64,000 nucleotides of DNA from Toxoplasma gondii ME49 (lineage: Eukaryota; Apicomplexa; Conoidasida; Eucoccidiorida; Sarcocystidae). How positions within the stretch are numbered: the first letter of the stretch is position 1; each line of letters opens with the position of its first letter. Under the pieces are notes generated by a model, which was not told where the DNA came from, did no database searches, and worked only from the letters and a program-made list of their open reading frames with translations. Both the position numbers and the translations under genes were made by a program. The DNA is taken from NCBI RefSeq assembly GCF_000006565.2, contig NC_031477.1:4553137-4617136 (forward strand), given 5' to 3'. This document shows, piece by piece, positions 22,401-33,723 of this stretch.

Positions 22401-25400
22401 GTTCAGCGATGCCCCTGGCATCCGGCGCGTCACCCCACTCCCGCTCCCGAGGCTGCCGCAGCCGGCGTCGTCGCCCTCTCCTTCTTCTTCCTCTTCAATC
22501 GAGGCCAGGGGCGCTGAAGGATCGGGACTCATCGACCGGCCCTCGCGTTGCTGACGCTCGAAGGCCGAGACCGCCGCGGCTGCAGTGGCTGAGGCGGCCC
22601 GGCGCGTTCTGTCTCTCTGCGTTCGTTCGTTTCGCGCTTCGTTGGCGGCCCCGTTCGCGGGCGGCAGAAACTCCGACGCATGCGACTCCGGAGGACTGGC
22701 CTCAGCAAACGCGTGGGGTGGTGGCGCCTCGGCGAAGAAGCCCGGCCGTGCTTTGCTGGCGAGATCGAAACTCTCTCGCGAGGGAGTCTCCGGCGGCCTC
22801 CCGGGGCCTGGCGCCTTCTGAGAAGGCGCAGACGCGCCGCTAGGTCCTGCGGAATCCGAAGAATACGACGAGGACCGCTGGTGCTGATAGCGACTGGAAG
22901 CAGAGGCACTGGCTGGCGAGCTGGCTGCCGCATCGTGCGAAGACGGAGCGCTGAAGGAGGTCCTCGAGGATGAGCCAGGAGAAGTTGTGACAGTAGAGAC
23001 AGTGGAGACGGCAGAAGACGGGGACCCGCGAGCGGGCGAGGCGTTTCTCGGAGTCCACGAAGGAGCAGACGAAGAACGGTACAGAGGAGGCGGGGTGTAC
23101 GAACAGCCGCGAAAGATCGTGTACCCCAGACACTGGAGAGCCGAGGGCCGGTTGTTCGGATTTGGCTGGAGCAGAGACGCCATGAGAGCATTGAGGGAGT
23201 CGGAGAACCTGCAGAGGGAGAAGGGAGAAAACATGTCGGGTGGAATTCAATTGGGGACTGTCCCAGGCGCGCGGGAAGATGGTTTCCATCTCGGCAGTGG
23301 ACACTTTGGTCTCGATGAAAAGAGCCAGTTCCCCGGATCTTTTCAAAAAGGACGATGCACAGCCATGAAGAGACGACACCACATATCGTGAACTGACTGT
23401 TGCGACTTGGTTGAAAAACGTAAACGTTTTAGCGAGAAATCGGAGCCGCCTTCCGCTCTACATTAGCTTCGTCTGTCGAACGGAGCGACCTGGCTTCTGA
23501 TCTCTGCCAGCGATGCTTCTTTCTTCGAACTCGCCTTTCTCTTTGGGGACGCTTACCCCGGGACCGGCAGAACAGGCCCGCATCGCACTCTCTCCTTGAG
23601 CTGGGGCATTGTTTGCGCCTGCGCGAAGGGCGTCTTCCCAGTGCACATTTCGTAGATTACACAGCCGAGCGCCCACATGTCGCTTTTCACGTTGTAGGTC
23701 TTCTGGCCGTCTTCAAGAAGTTCTGGCGACCAGTAGTATGGCGTCCCCACGCACGAATGGGCCATCGAATGCATGTTTAGGTGTCTAGACAGCCCGAAGT
23801 CTCCGAGCTTCGCAATGCATCGAGACGAGTCGTCCGGATACTCGGGGTGGGACGCCAGAAAGATATTGCAGGGCTTCAGATCCCGGTGCAGTACACGGCG
23901 TCTCTCCTGGCCTGCAGAAACGCGAGGACAGACCGCGAACAAGGTACTTTTCTTTTTGTCGCCTCGGGGCAGAGGCCATTGTCGTTTTCGCCTAAAGCGG
24001 AGGCGATCAACTCGCGGGAGGAGAACATTCCTCACTTTGGGAGTTCATGCCATTGCACTGACAGCACTTTGTCTTCTGGGAGAGCCCTGGATTATTCTGT
24101 GTTTCCTGCTCCAATGCACAGCTGCTGCCCTGTGCTGAAAGAAAGTAGATCCCATGCACTTTGAACTTCTCTTCCACTTCTAAACAAGACTCAATAGACG
24201 TTGAAGGTAGAGCAACAACGGATGACTCACTTGAGGACGTGAACCATCTTTGTACTCAAAGGAAAAGAAAATAACAATTATTCCCTTAGCAGTGGCGAAC
24301 GAGTAGGGATAAGAAACGTTAGACGTTTAGTTTAAATCAAGTAAATATAAGCAACCGGCTTATATTGAAGAACCAAGAGCTTCCTTGTGAAAATAAATAC
24401 TTTAAAGTAGCCAGGACGCATTAGAAGATTTAAGGTTTTACTGTTAATAGGGGCAAAAAATGCTTGGATAGGTATTGGAGTTTCAAAAGTCTTCTACTTA
24501 CAAGATGCTATAAATAAAGCTCCTTTTTTCCTTTAAAAATAATTTTATTCTATGTATTTTTTAAAAAGTGCCCAGTTTTATTTTAGCAGAAAAAGATTTA
24601 GTTTACATAAATCCTGAAAAATTTGCAGTTTTTTTAGTTTGTAGAATTAATTTATTTTTGAGGTTCTGCGACTGCATTCTTCCACTGAGAACGCACTTAC
24701 CGACACCCTCGTGGCAATAGGCGAGGGCATGGATCAGCTGGACGACGACCAGAACGATTCGGTCTTGGTCAATGCCTCCATGGTGTTTGTGAGCGGCTTC
24801 GATCTGCTTCGCGAGATCTCCAGCGTCGCAATATTCCATAACGATGTACAGGCACTGCCTCGATCGGCAGACAATGCGATCGTGGTACCGCACAATGTTT
24901 GCGTGGCGGAGCTCGCGCATGACGTTCACTTCCGACACAAGCTGTTTCTTCTCCTTCTCCCTCAGGCCTTTGTAAAATACCAGCTTCCAACAGAGGAGGG
25001 CCTTTGTCGCCTGGGGAAACGCGACAGAACACGCGACAGGAACGAGAGGCTTCGACCACGGAACCGAGCAAAGTCTGAGGAGAGAGGCGTCTCTCACGCG
25101 TTTTTTTTTGCTCAGGATAACTCGACAGAGGCCATGAGAAGCTTCTGACATGGCTAGCACCCTCGCAGCTGCCTCCGATTCTAGAGGAAGAAGTGAAATG
25201 CGTCCCTCTCATGACATGTTCACTTCAGAATATGTTGCGAAAAAAAGTACCTCACCAAAACTAGACTAAATGCATCCTGGAGCATTGATATTAGGAAAAG
25301 ACAGACGGTGCATGGGAGCGGATGCATGCGTCGACACCCCTTCTCATCTGTCTCTGTCCACCCTTCTGCGAGATCGCTAGCAAACCCTCCAGAACGAAGC

Positions 25401-26325
25401 AGCGGAACGAACTGGATGTCTGTGTTCTGCATGCACTGGGCACAGCAGAAAGCCATCGCGCGTCCTTCCTGTCAGAACCTCACTTTATGGCGGATAATGA
25501 AAACCTCTCCAAATCGTCCTGCACCAATCTGTCTAATCACTTCATATTGAGAGAGTCGCGCCTCTTCGTCCAGAGCCACGGGGAGCGGCGTCGACCGCGG
25601 TGTCTGCGCTCTGCAATAGCTATCGCAGAAGAGAAAAAAAGAAGGAAAAGAGTCCAGACACGGAAGGGGACTGAAGAAGTGTAAGAGACACGCATACTCA
25701 AGTTGGCGCATAACCTGCCATCGAATTTTCATCATAAGGGTGGAAGACTCTCATGACCCCTGCAGACGGAGGTGAGCACTCGAAAAAGAGAATTCGGAAA
25801 GCTCTCAGCTGTCCAAGACTAGGCAAACATTTACTTCCTGACACGCCAGAACCGTACAAAAGACGTGAGCAACGGCTGCTGGCGCACTCGAGTTACGCGG
25901 GATGGCACAAAATTCACTGCGGGGACAGGTGAAGACGAAAGGTTCTTCCCAGTGTGGGAGGCCCATTGGTTCCCAAGAACTTGTGCAAATTAGAGAAGGC
26001 TTCCTGTGTGTTATGGTGGAGCTCACAGAAGCTGTGGCTTTTGTGCAACAGAGATTCCACGCGCGCGAGAACCCCCCGCTTACCTCGAGGTGGGCTGTGC
26101 GGAATGTCCCTCTGGATCTTGGATGGGTTTTGACGCCATCGCGGATGGTACAGAGCTGCTCTGGCGGGAAGCCTGTCCTTCTGCTGGTCTCGGATTCTCC
26201 TTAGTGGCGTGACGCCCTCCGTCACTAGGATAAGCAGCAGACGGCTGCTTGGTAGGGTACTTGCCCAGCGGCGCGGTATACGATGCGGGAGGCATGAACC
26301 CGCTTGGACCACCGAACTGCTCCAT
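19455..26325 (-). CDS. NEK/NIMA-family serine/threonine kinase with very long disordered tail (1595 aa)
   Basis: Exons are 26325-26084, 25610-25484, 25010-24701, 23911-23557 and 23208-19455; all junctions are GT-AG and phases agree. The kinase domain spans about residues 103-375: glycine loop GAGRFGEV (110-117), VAIK-type lysine in CWK (132), HRDLKP (235-240, catalytic Asp237), DFG (264-266), and SPE in place of APE (288-290) after GTPYYWSPE. The sequence of the activation segment and the RELRHANIVRY helix place it in the NEK family, which controls centrosomes, mitosis and cilia. The remaining 1220 residues, all from the last exon, are Ser/Pro/Arg-rich and without a recognised domain. Toxoplasma has several NEKs and I cannot assign the paralogue. 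Intron 3 (23912-24700) contains apicoplast-derived DNA. Confidence 0.92.
24226..24405 (+). pseudogene. Fragment of apicoplast-type large-subunit (23S) rRNA
   Basis: The segment containing TACTCAAAGGAAAAGAAA, then ATTCCCTTAGCAGTGGCGAA, follows domain I of bacterial 23S rRNA (E. coli: GTACCCCGAGGAAAAGAAATC ... AGTAGCGGCGAGCGAACGGGG). It is AT-rich, unlike its surroundings, and lies inside a kinase intron. It is an organelle rRNA copy, not a functional gene. The left limit is approximate. Confidence 0.8.
24420..24536 (+). pseudogene. rps5: Fragment of apicoplast ribosomal protein S5 gene
   Basis: A frame open from 24420 to the TAA at 24534 reads IRRFKVLLLIGAKNAWIGIG and continues with a QDAINKA helix. 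This matches the N-terminal S5 domain (GGRRFxFxALVVVGxGNGWVGxGxGKAxEVxxAIxKA). It breaks off before the C-terminal domain, so it is a truncated organelle gene copy. Confidence 0.7.
24568..24660 (+). pseudogene. Probable fragment of apicoplast ribosomal protein S4 gene
   Basis: A frame reading VPSFILAEKDLVYINPEKF resembles the S4 RNA-binding domain of plastid rps4 (IPSxxLxxxDIIxI). The match is short, so the assignment is tentative. Confidence 0.4.
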
Positions 26326-27768
26326 TTCCTGGAGCAGCACGTAGCCTAGATGGGAGGCCTAAACAGACTTTGCCTTTGCCGAGACTCTCTCCAGGAAGAA
26401 ATACCCGGGAAGAAAAACGCAAGAGTGGAAGACGAGATCAGGTTTGCAGGGGAAATGAGGAGCTTCTCAACTTCTAGGAGACCCAACTGAAACGTTGAAG
26501 TTTTAGAAAGTGGCCAGCAACTGACCAAACAGGAGGACAAAGAACTGAGAAAGTTCGGCAGAGCGGAGAAATCAACTCGCTGTCCGTCCGCGAGACACGC
26601 CCGTGTACGAGAAACCCTCGGTGAAGGGGGTGCACATGCACCTCCTCCGCCAGGCTGGGTTGTTCCCTCGAAAGTAAGAATCCTCCTCGGTACTTCCAGA
26701 TGAAAATGGACGCATGTTAGCTACCCTTCAGTAGAGGCAGAAGACTTTACCGACGGCGAGTTGAGGGTTAATTATATGGCGGTCTTGTATCCACAGTCCT
26801 TACAGGAGACGGCGACCCATTGTCCAGAGGAGAGGAAGAAAGCAATCACAGTATGACGAACAAGGTCAGGAGCATGGCAAGTTGGCTGAGTGGTAGTCGA
26901 GAGGTAGAATGAACTACTACGAGTTAATACACGCCGGCAAAATTGACAAGGGGGGCTGCCGACAGGACGGATTGGGGTGACCTCTGGCAGTTGCGAAACA
27001 ACTGAATCGCAAATACCGACAGAGCAGAGAATGCTGGTCCGTTCCATATGAAACATCAGTCTGCCGCAAAAAGATTATTCCTCCATAAAAATGCATATTT
27101 CGATGTGTTGAAAGCCGCCGTTCACTGTCGGAAATTCGACGTTACGTCTGAGCGACCAGGGCTCCTGGGTTGGTGGCTCTACGCTGGCGGGTAGGTGAGT
27201 GGGGGGTGGTTACAGTTTCGCCTGTGAAAAGACGGATCAGGCGTTTGTGCATTGCGAAGTTGAACACTAGTTCCACCCAGAGGCATTCTTAATCGGTACC
27301 GAATTCAAAGCTGTTTTTAATACAGTCCGTTTCGGCATCACCAGAGAAGGTACGCATGACTACCTTCAACTAATGGAGAGCTTCTCCAGCTGATGTCAAA
27401 TTTCCAGGTGGCTCCGCATCTGTCTGTCTTGGTACAGCGTGTCGGCCTACTTGTGGTGGTTTTCGAGACCATGTGTGCCTATTGCAATGCTACCGTCTCA
27501 TTGCATTGGAAGGCACAGGCACCCAATGGTTTCGCTCTTAATCGCAGCGTCGCGACACGGTTATCCTGTAGTGTTGCTTCATCTCACGCACTACCCCAGC
27601 TTTTGTCTATTAACGATCGTTGGTCAACGATGCCACTGTAGAGTTTATGAACTTAGAACCGCAAGAGTGTCTGTCTCTTATAGTTACAGCCGCAGAGAAA
27701 TAGACGCCACGCGTGAACTAACCCACACCAACTCTGAGGCACTGCTACAGCCATTGATGGGTCACGTA
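26326..27768. other. Spacer between the NEK kinase and the secreted-protein gene
   Basis: It should contain the kinase promoter and leader and the 3' UTR of the upstream gene. Open frames of up to 94 codons on either strand lack recognisable domains. No gene is supported. Confidence 0.5.
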
Positions 27769-29637
27769 TTAAAAATCGAAAAAGGGAATGCCTCCGATGA
27801 CTGCGAATATGCCGTCGTCATCCGTGTCCTGATGGCACTGCTTATGATCTGTAGATGCCTCTGGAAGCCGGTCATCGCATACCTCCTCTTGGGTGCCTTC
27901 TAACTTGGTTTCCACTGCCTAATCGTGGTAACATTCATTCAAGTTACCTTTCTCGCTGATGCAAGTACTGTACCATCGGGGCCTGCAGTCAGACAGAAAT
28001 AGGTAGAGCAAGTGACAGAATTTGTTGTGGGTATTTACCCTTACTTCACGTCCCTGAGTTTGATGGAGGAAGGATACTCGACGCAGCTTCCTCCGGAGAC
28101 CGCTGTATGACATGAAGTGTGTATGTCGTCCAGAAGATGAGGCGCACATCACTTACGCCAACATCTTCTCTGCAGCCTCGATTCTCTTTACCACCCCGGT
28201 GAACTCTGGCACGATAGCAGTATGGAGAAAGTTTAGGTTTGCCACAGCCTGTAACTAGTGAGATAGTGATCTCTGAGGAGAAAACGGAGAAGTCTGTCTT
28301 ACTGTCGGCCATGACATTGTGGCGGTCGGAGCGCTTTGCCCGTCTGTGAACACGCGGGATATGCATTTTTCACTTGTACGCCACCGGGTCACATCGATGG
28401 GTTCATCTTACAAACGGGCTCCGGCGAAAGCTTCTCCAGGGTCGTCGCAGTGATCGCTGCGGAGTTCTCAACGGTGTGAGAGTCAGGAACCTATAAACAA
28501 GACGGGTGCCTCAATGGTTATATAAACAACGACACTCCAGGGTCACCTTATGCAAGTGCATTGTCTGCATAAACGAACGAAGGGCGGCTGCCCTCTCCCA
28601 CCCAACAGCGTCAGCAGCGACGCAGTGCTTCAGGGTTTTCAGAAACTCGACAGCCTTGCGAAGTTTCCTCTTGACTTCAGTTCGTGCCTCCTGAAGCTTG
28701 GAGTTGACAGTTTCTACGAAACTCATAGAAGTTGTTATAGGCTGAGTGTGAGCCTCCTCGAGTTGCCCCAGAATCTGGTACAGTGCTTTGGATGGCAAAA
28801 GTTCCTGGGCATTATGCTTGATTATGTCTGCAACAGAGCGGAATTGTGGCTTTTGCATGATCGCGAACAATAGCGTCCAACCTGTTTCATTCTCAAGGAG
28901 AGCTGTTCGGAGGGGCAGCACAGCTTGTAGGGCTTTTTCGGCTGTAGTTCGTAACTGAGCCGGCCGTTCTCCCAAGCGCGACCCTCCTTCGACATTTATG
29001 AGGACATGAAGGCCTGCAATGACCTGCTTACCGAATCGAGATTCAACTATCTATTTTCTGTCATCAGTTGCTGATCACGACATCACCTGTTCCAGTTTAC
29101 GGCGCATCACAACAAAAATGCCCGCGAGGTCTAGAAATGCACTGTGAGGGGTTCCAACTTCCGTTGCTAATGATCTAATTACCGGCTGCCTTTGTTCCCA
29201 GGGGAGGGGCAGACATGAGTGCCATCACGTGCTTCATGTGCGAGGACAGCCAGTGACTGGGACATCGACCAGTGTAAACACAAGAACTTTTATTCAACGC
29301 TTCGTCCGCGGGACTTACATAAGTGTGGAAACGTAACCATACTGGATTGTAGCAGAAGTACCTTCATCGATAAACTGTCCAAGCTGCGGAACTTTCGCTT
29401 GAAGCACTTTTATTTGAACAGCAAGGCCTACAAACAAGCGATCATTGTTCAAGTCCATTTGGGTAGGTATGTGTTTATTGTTGCGGCGAACCCACCAGAA
29501 AGCGGCTCGTATAACGGGGACCGGAGAAGGGGCACAGCTGACTGGTCGACAGCCTGTGGTTGCCCAAGTTTCTCCGCACGACAGTAACAGGCGAAGCACA
29601 AAGCAACGCCCAAAGCAATGTACGCCTGAAGTTGCAT
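27769..29637 (-). CDS. Unrecognised secreted protein, signal peptide, seven exons (376 aa)
   Basis: Exons are 29637-29496, 29427-29319, 29189-29087, 29050-28547, 28248-28157, 27982-27948 and 27914-27769; all seven fit GT-AG boundaries and phase, and the stop is TAA. The first exon starts MQLQAYIALGVALCFACYCR, a classical signal peptide with likely cleavage just after. The mature protein is mostly amphipathic helix, including TTAEKALQAVLPLRTALL and a Lys/Arg/Glu-rich coiled stretch (EARTEVKRKLRKAVEFLKTL), then an acidic segment (DTDDDG) and a hydrophobic end (IGGIPFFDF). There is no transmembrane helix after the signal. The first intron would be only 68 nt. I do not recognise a family. Secretion suggests a dense-granule, microneme, rhoptry or lumenal protein, but this is inference. 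The small exons 5-7 are the least certain part. Confidence 0.6.
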
Positions 29638-30642
29638 CTTAATGAATTTCGAGAAAAGGCTACGAACAAACTACAACGGCGCCCGTAGTTGGTTTCTTCA
29701 GAGATACCCTGCTCCGGAGCCGCATGCAAGATGCGATTCAGTTCTGTGTACGTACAGTCAATGAGCGTGAGCCGGGAACCGTATTTCACAACGAACGGCC
29801 ACTTCGATGTTCTGAGCGGTCAAGAATCTTGCCACATTGTGAAAAGATTTACCACATGTGCCATAGATCGTGTTATTTACGGAAACACGACATATCCCGC
29901 AACCTGAGAAGAGCCTGCACATCCGTGCAAGACACAAAGCACGGCGAATAGTGAACAGTGAAATCTGTACAATGACGTTTGCCCACAGTCCTTCCGTGGA
30001 CGACAGCTCGCCACTCAAACAGTACAATCTGTCGAACAGCTACTCTACCTGCACACCAGGGGACGTTTCGATATCTGTGCCAAGAATGAACCCTGAATTG
30101 CAGTTGTGCAAGTTAAAATGCTTTTCTCGCATTCCCCAAGAGGGCTCTGGAAATCGGGGGTCCAGTGGGAGAAACCCGTGTAACATGAGCGAGTGTCGTG
30201 CCGGCTCTGACATGTTGAGCAGGCCCTATCAAGCAAGCGTTGATCGCGGAGTGTCAGAATTTCGGAGACAGGGCAGGCGACAACCGCAATACTGAGGCAA
30301 GCGGCTGTGGCTTCTTAATTCCGTCCAAGGCAAACTATAGAAGCTATCACCTGCGGTCGACTTTCTTTGCATCAACGCAGGTTACCTTGAACCTCGGTTT
30401 TCCCTTCTGCGCTACGCAATACATGTCTTATGATTGCTGGCGCGGACTGTTCGGAGTGAGCACATCCTTGAAACTTCCCCAAAAGCAACTGCGGTACTTC
30501 CACAGGTCTTTGACTGATTCATCACCGTCAGAGTAGTAACATGCAGATTGTTGGTCAACTCAAGCAAGCTCATAATGCGTTCACAGCGAAGAAGAAGCCT
30601 TTATCAGTTTGCCTCAAAAGGCTTAAAGATTTCTCATCAGCA
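29638..30642. other. Spacer between the secreted-protein gene and RTF2
   Basis: One kilobase holding the RTF2 3' UTR and the promoter of the secreted-protein gene. No convincing open frame or repeat is seen. Confidence 0.5.
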
Positions 30643-32148
30643 CTACACAACTGCCGAAGGCGCCCGTCCCGATATTGTTTCCCCTTTGCGTGGGACCTTG
30701 ATGTTTCCAAGTAGATCATCGACGGTGGCGCTTCCACTGATCACCCAGTCTCTTCCCCTCTTAGTACTTTTCTTCTCGCTCGTCTCTGCGTTAGCTGTCA
30801 CACGGAATGCATCAGCCCGCAGTTTCGTACTGGTAGCACACGGGGCCATAATGATCGGGTGAATGGCAGGTTTCGAAACCTCTGCTGTTGACACTTTACT
30901 GCTTGACGACCCCGCACGCCCTGCAGCAGCATCTGCCAACTCACGTTGTTTCTTGGCTTTCTTCTGTGCTGCTTTATCCTGTGCAAGCTTCTCAAGTCGA
31001 GCCTTCAGTTTCTCTTGTTCCTCTTCTGTCGGCAGAAGAGGTATTACATCTTCAGTCGGGTCATACGGTTGGCCGCAGTTCAAACAGAGTCGCCGACCAA
31101 CGCAGACATCTCCAGAAGCCTTATCGTTCCCGGAGTCCTCCCGATCTGCACCTGGTGTCTGCTGGTAACACACACGATCAGGGACTAACAAAACACTGAA
31201 GAAAAAATAACAACATATGAACTACAATACAGCTTGCGGATGCCGGGAACGGCCAGAATTCGGTCATCATCAACGATATCACTAGGCTTCAGGAGCACTT
31301 ACAGTGGCTGCGCGAGATGCCTTGTCGCTGCCGGATGAGGTGGAAGACAAGGATTGGCTTGCTGGAGCCTCTACGGTCGCCGCTGCGTTAAGCGCCTTTG
31401 CCGAAATGATGCAGCCACAAGGCCAGATAATGGATGCCTTTATGCCACTACGGATGTCCACGCGAGAAATGGGGCAGACCAGGAACTTGGTAGCCTCGTT
31501 GATCTGTGGACCCAGATAACAGCAGGCGAGCACCAACACCGTGAGGTCGCTCGAAAAAGGAACATAAGCAATTACGGACGACTTCCCCAGACAGTACGGA
31601 AGAGAGTTCACAAGCGAGAAACCTTACCTCTGTCTTGCATTGCTTAATGTCCTTCATGGATGTAATATGTTTCATGTGCTGAGGAAGTGCTTTTTCGACT
31701 AGCTTGGTCAACACTGCCTCTTTGCTGTAGAGGCGTCCCAACCTGCAGGCCACTATCGGCGGCCGCAGCGGCTCCTGTGGAGGCAAAAAACATGGGAGAA
31801 CGACCGAACGAAGAAGACAGATGAGCATACATGCGCCAAAATAGACGGCTTTCAGCCTTCCGAGGTTTTTTTCCACAAGATACCAACGACCTCACGCGTC
31901 TCTGAATGAAGGTCGAACGAGCAACCATGAACGCGTTCCTCGTGTATTGAGTAAAAACGTCTCACCTGCGAGAGGGCACATGTGGAAAGTTGTAAGTCTC
32001 TCGACTCATTCCGGCCAAACCGTTCATCGCCCTCGCGGATTTGCGTATTCGGGACGTAGCCCATGCCTCCCAAGTTCCGCAAGAACTTGTACCCTTTAGT
32101 CTTCACCATGTCCGCCCGCGTAGGGACAGAGCCACCGTCTCCTCCCAT
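30643..32148 (-). CDS. RTF2: RTF2-domain protein (replication termination factor 2 family), 348 aa
   Basis: Exons are 32148-31966, 31774-31628, 31503-31303 and 31158-30643, all phase 0. The start MGGDGGSVPTRADMVK matches the family opening MGCDGGTIPxRxELVK; an in-frame ATG eight codons earlier is less likely. The first zinc-finger-like half is CALSQEPLRPPIVACRLGRL, with the KHITSMKDIKQ helix. The second is FLVCPISRVDIRSG, then WPCGCIISAKAL and CLNCGQPY, followed by DVIPLLPTEEEQEKL. The C-terminus is Lys- and Ala-rich with GRDWVISGSA. Family members associate with replication forks in yeast and animals and with splicing in plants. Exon 4 begins at a tandem CAGCAG acceptor, so one Gln may be optional. 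Confidence 0.9.
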
Positions 32149-33723
32149 ATTGGCTATACTTTGGATGATCAATGCTTCGGTACGACTTCGCTCTGTTTTG
32201 CCTCGCCGTCGGTTCGTTAGATCTTGTAGAGGAGAGACATTACCGCCAAACCCGTTCTGTCACGCTAATCTGCTCAATTCCTCCAGAGTGCCTCCTCGGT
32301 GTTTCCAGCCCTGGTGGAGAAGCGAAACCTCCTGAAAAAGTGAGATATCCGAATATACTACTCACAGAACAAATCTGTTGACAATTTAAGGAGGAAAAGA
32401 ACAACCACGCCGACAATTCTCTCCGGCTGTAGACGACGGCACTCAGCTCCTGTTGACAATTTACTGACCAGTACACGAGCTCGCTTTGCTGATTCTGGAA
32501 AGAGCCTCGCTGCTAAAACGACGCGACACGGAGGCTGACAAGGCCGCAACTTAAAAGACCAATATGCAACTCGCTAGAAAAGCCAATCGCTGTTAATGAT
32601 CCGACGAAAACTGTGTCTTCGGCATGCACTGCAGCGGGCATGCAAGCGCCAAAAATCGAGCGACCGCCCGTTTAAGGACTTGCGATGTTCGTCATCCCAA
32701 TCAGAGAGGCACCGGCGTCAGGAATTATGACTACGCGACTTTGTTTTTTTTTCATTACCAGGTAAAGAGTGAAAAAACCTTTTCCTTACCCGTAAGAGCG
32801 CAGGATGTTTTCAGCGAAGAAACACGCGTCGTTGATTGGTCACCTCGAGCTCTGTGTATTGACACTTTGAGAGAAAGGGATCGAGTTTCCTAAACAGAGA
32901 TTATCGACGGTTTTCATTCGAGTCTAACGCTTCGAGGAGCTTTCTATCGCACCAAAAAATTCCTAGACTGCCATTCAAGGAAATTGGTACGTATTATCCA
33001 GAGCTGTTACACGAAATCAGAATGGGTAGTCCGTGTCTCGCGTACAAAGAAGCGAGCCTTTACCCGCCTCCACACCGAAAGAAATATCTAGCTCCTCTCG
33101 CAGTTTGTCGATTTATCAGGACGACGAGTGGAGGATCACTAGCCGAACAGCTGCGTTTGTTAAACCCAAGGCTATAGATGTCTCAACTTGAACTCTTTGA
33201 AAAGGACAAGAAAGGCTTCGTGGCTCATTTGCGATAACTTCAGTTCGCTCACATAAGGGATTTGCTTGTCTCTCCTGCGTTGTCGAAACTCGCACATCAC
33301 TGCTTTGGCCAGCCGATGTTTGTTCCCACGTCGGTCACATGTCCACAATGGCACATTTCACTTTTCTCTAGCCACTACGTCTTGAGCTGTGTTTCGCACC
33401 TCTGGACGCATCACCGGATCAGACAAAGTGGATGCTTTCCGTTTGTAGCAAACGCGGAATTCTGGGCAAGGAAACAGACACCAAGCTAACTGCGTTCAGC
33501 AGCTCAAGAAATGTCCTTTCGGTGTGCGGTCGTACGGAGGTCAGCCTCAACGTCTCTCTCAAAAGCAAGATACTGCATCTCCACACCCGAACGCAACTGG
33601 TTGTGAACCTACGATACACGGCCTTGCACTGCACATGCACTGAGGAAGAACAAAGGAAGAAACCAAAACTGTCGAAAACCGGGCCATGAAATGCGAGTGC
33701 CCCTTTGCCCGCTTTGATCCTTG
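32149..33723. other. Spacer between RTF2 and the SET-ankyrin gene
   Basis: This is the RTF2 promoter side and the 3' UTR of the next gene. A direct repeat of TGTTGACAATTTA occurs at about 32373 and 32453. No gene is supported. Confidence 0.45.

Larger units (their letters stand above)
24226..24660. other. Apicoplast-to-nucleus DNA insertion (NUPT) inside NEK intron 3
   Basis: This block of about 430 bp is much richer in A+T than either flank and holds 23S-like, rps5-like and possibly rps4-like pieces in a row. In apicoplast genomes the rRNA genes and rps5 lie apart, so the block looks like several organelle fragments joined on insertion. The intron around it keeps normal splice sites (donor at 24700, acceptor at 23912). 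Confidence 0.75.

Noticed and set aside
28046..28110. Possible extra exon of the secreted-protein gene around 28040-28100
   Set aside because: It has an AG and a GTAAGG but no pyrimidine tract, and the model using 27982-27948 instead keeps phase to the end with better splice signals.
28390..28475. Exon-like segment (ITATTLEKLSPEPV) between exons 4 and 5 of the secreted-protein gene
   Set aside because: Its donor leaves a phase that does not fit the following exon at the 28248 acceptor; skipping it keeps the whole model in frame.
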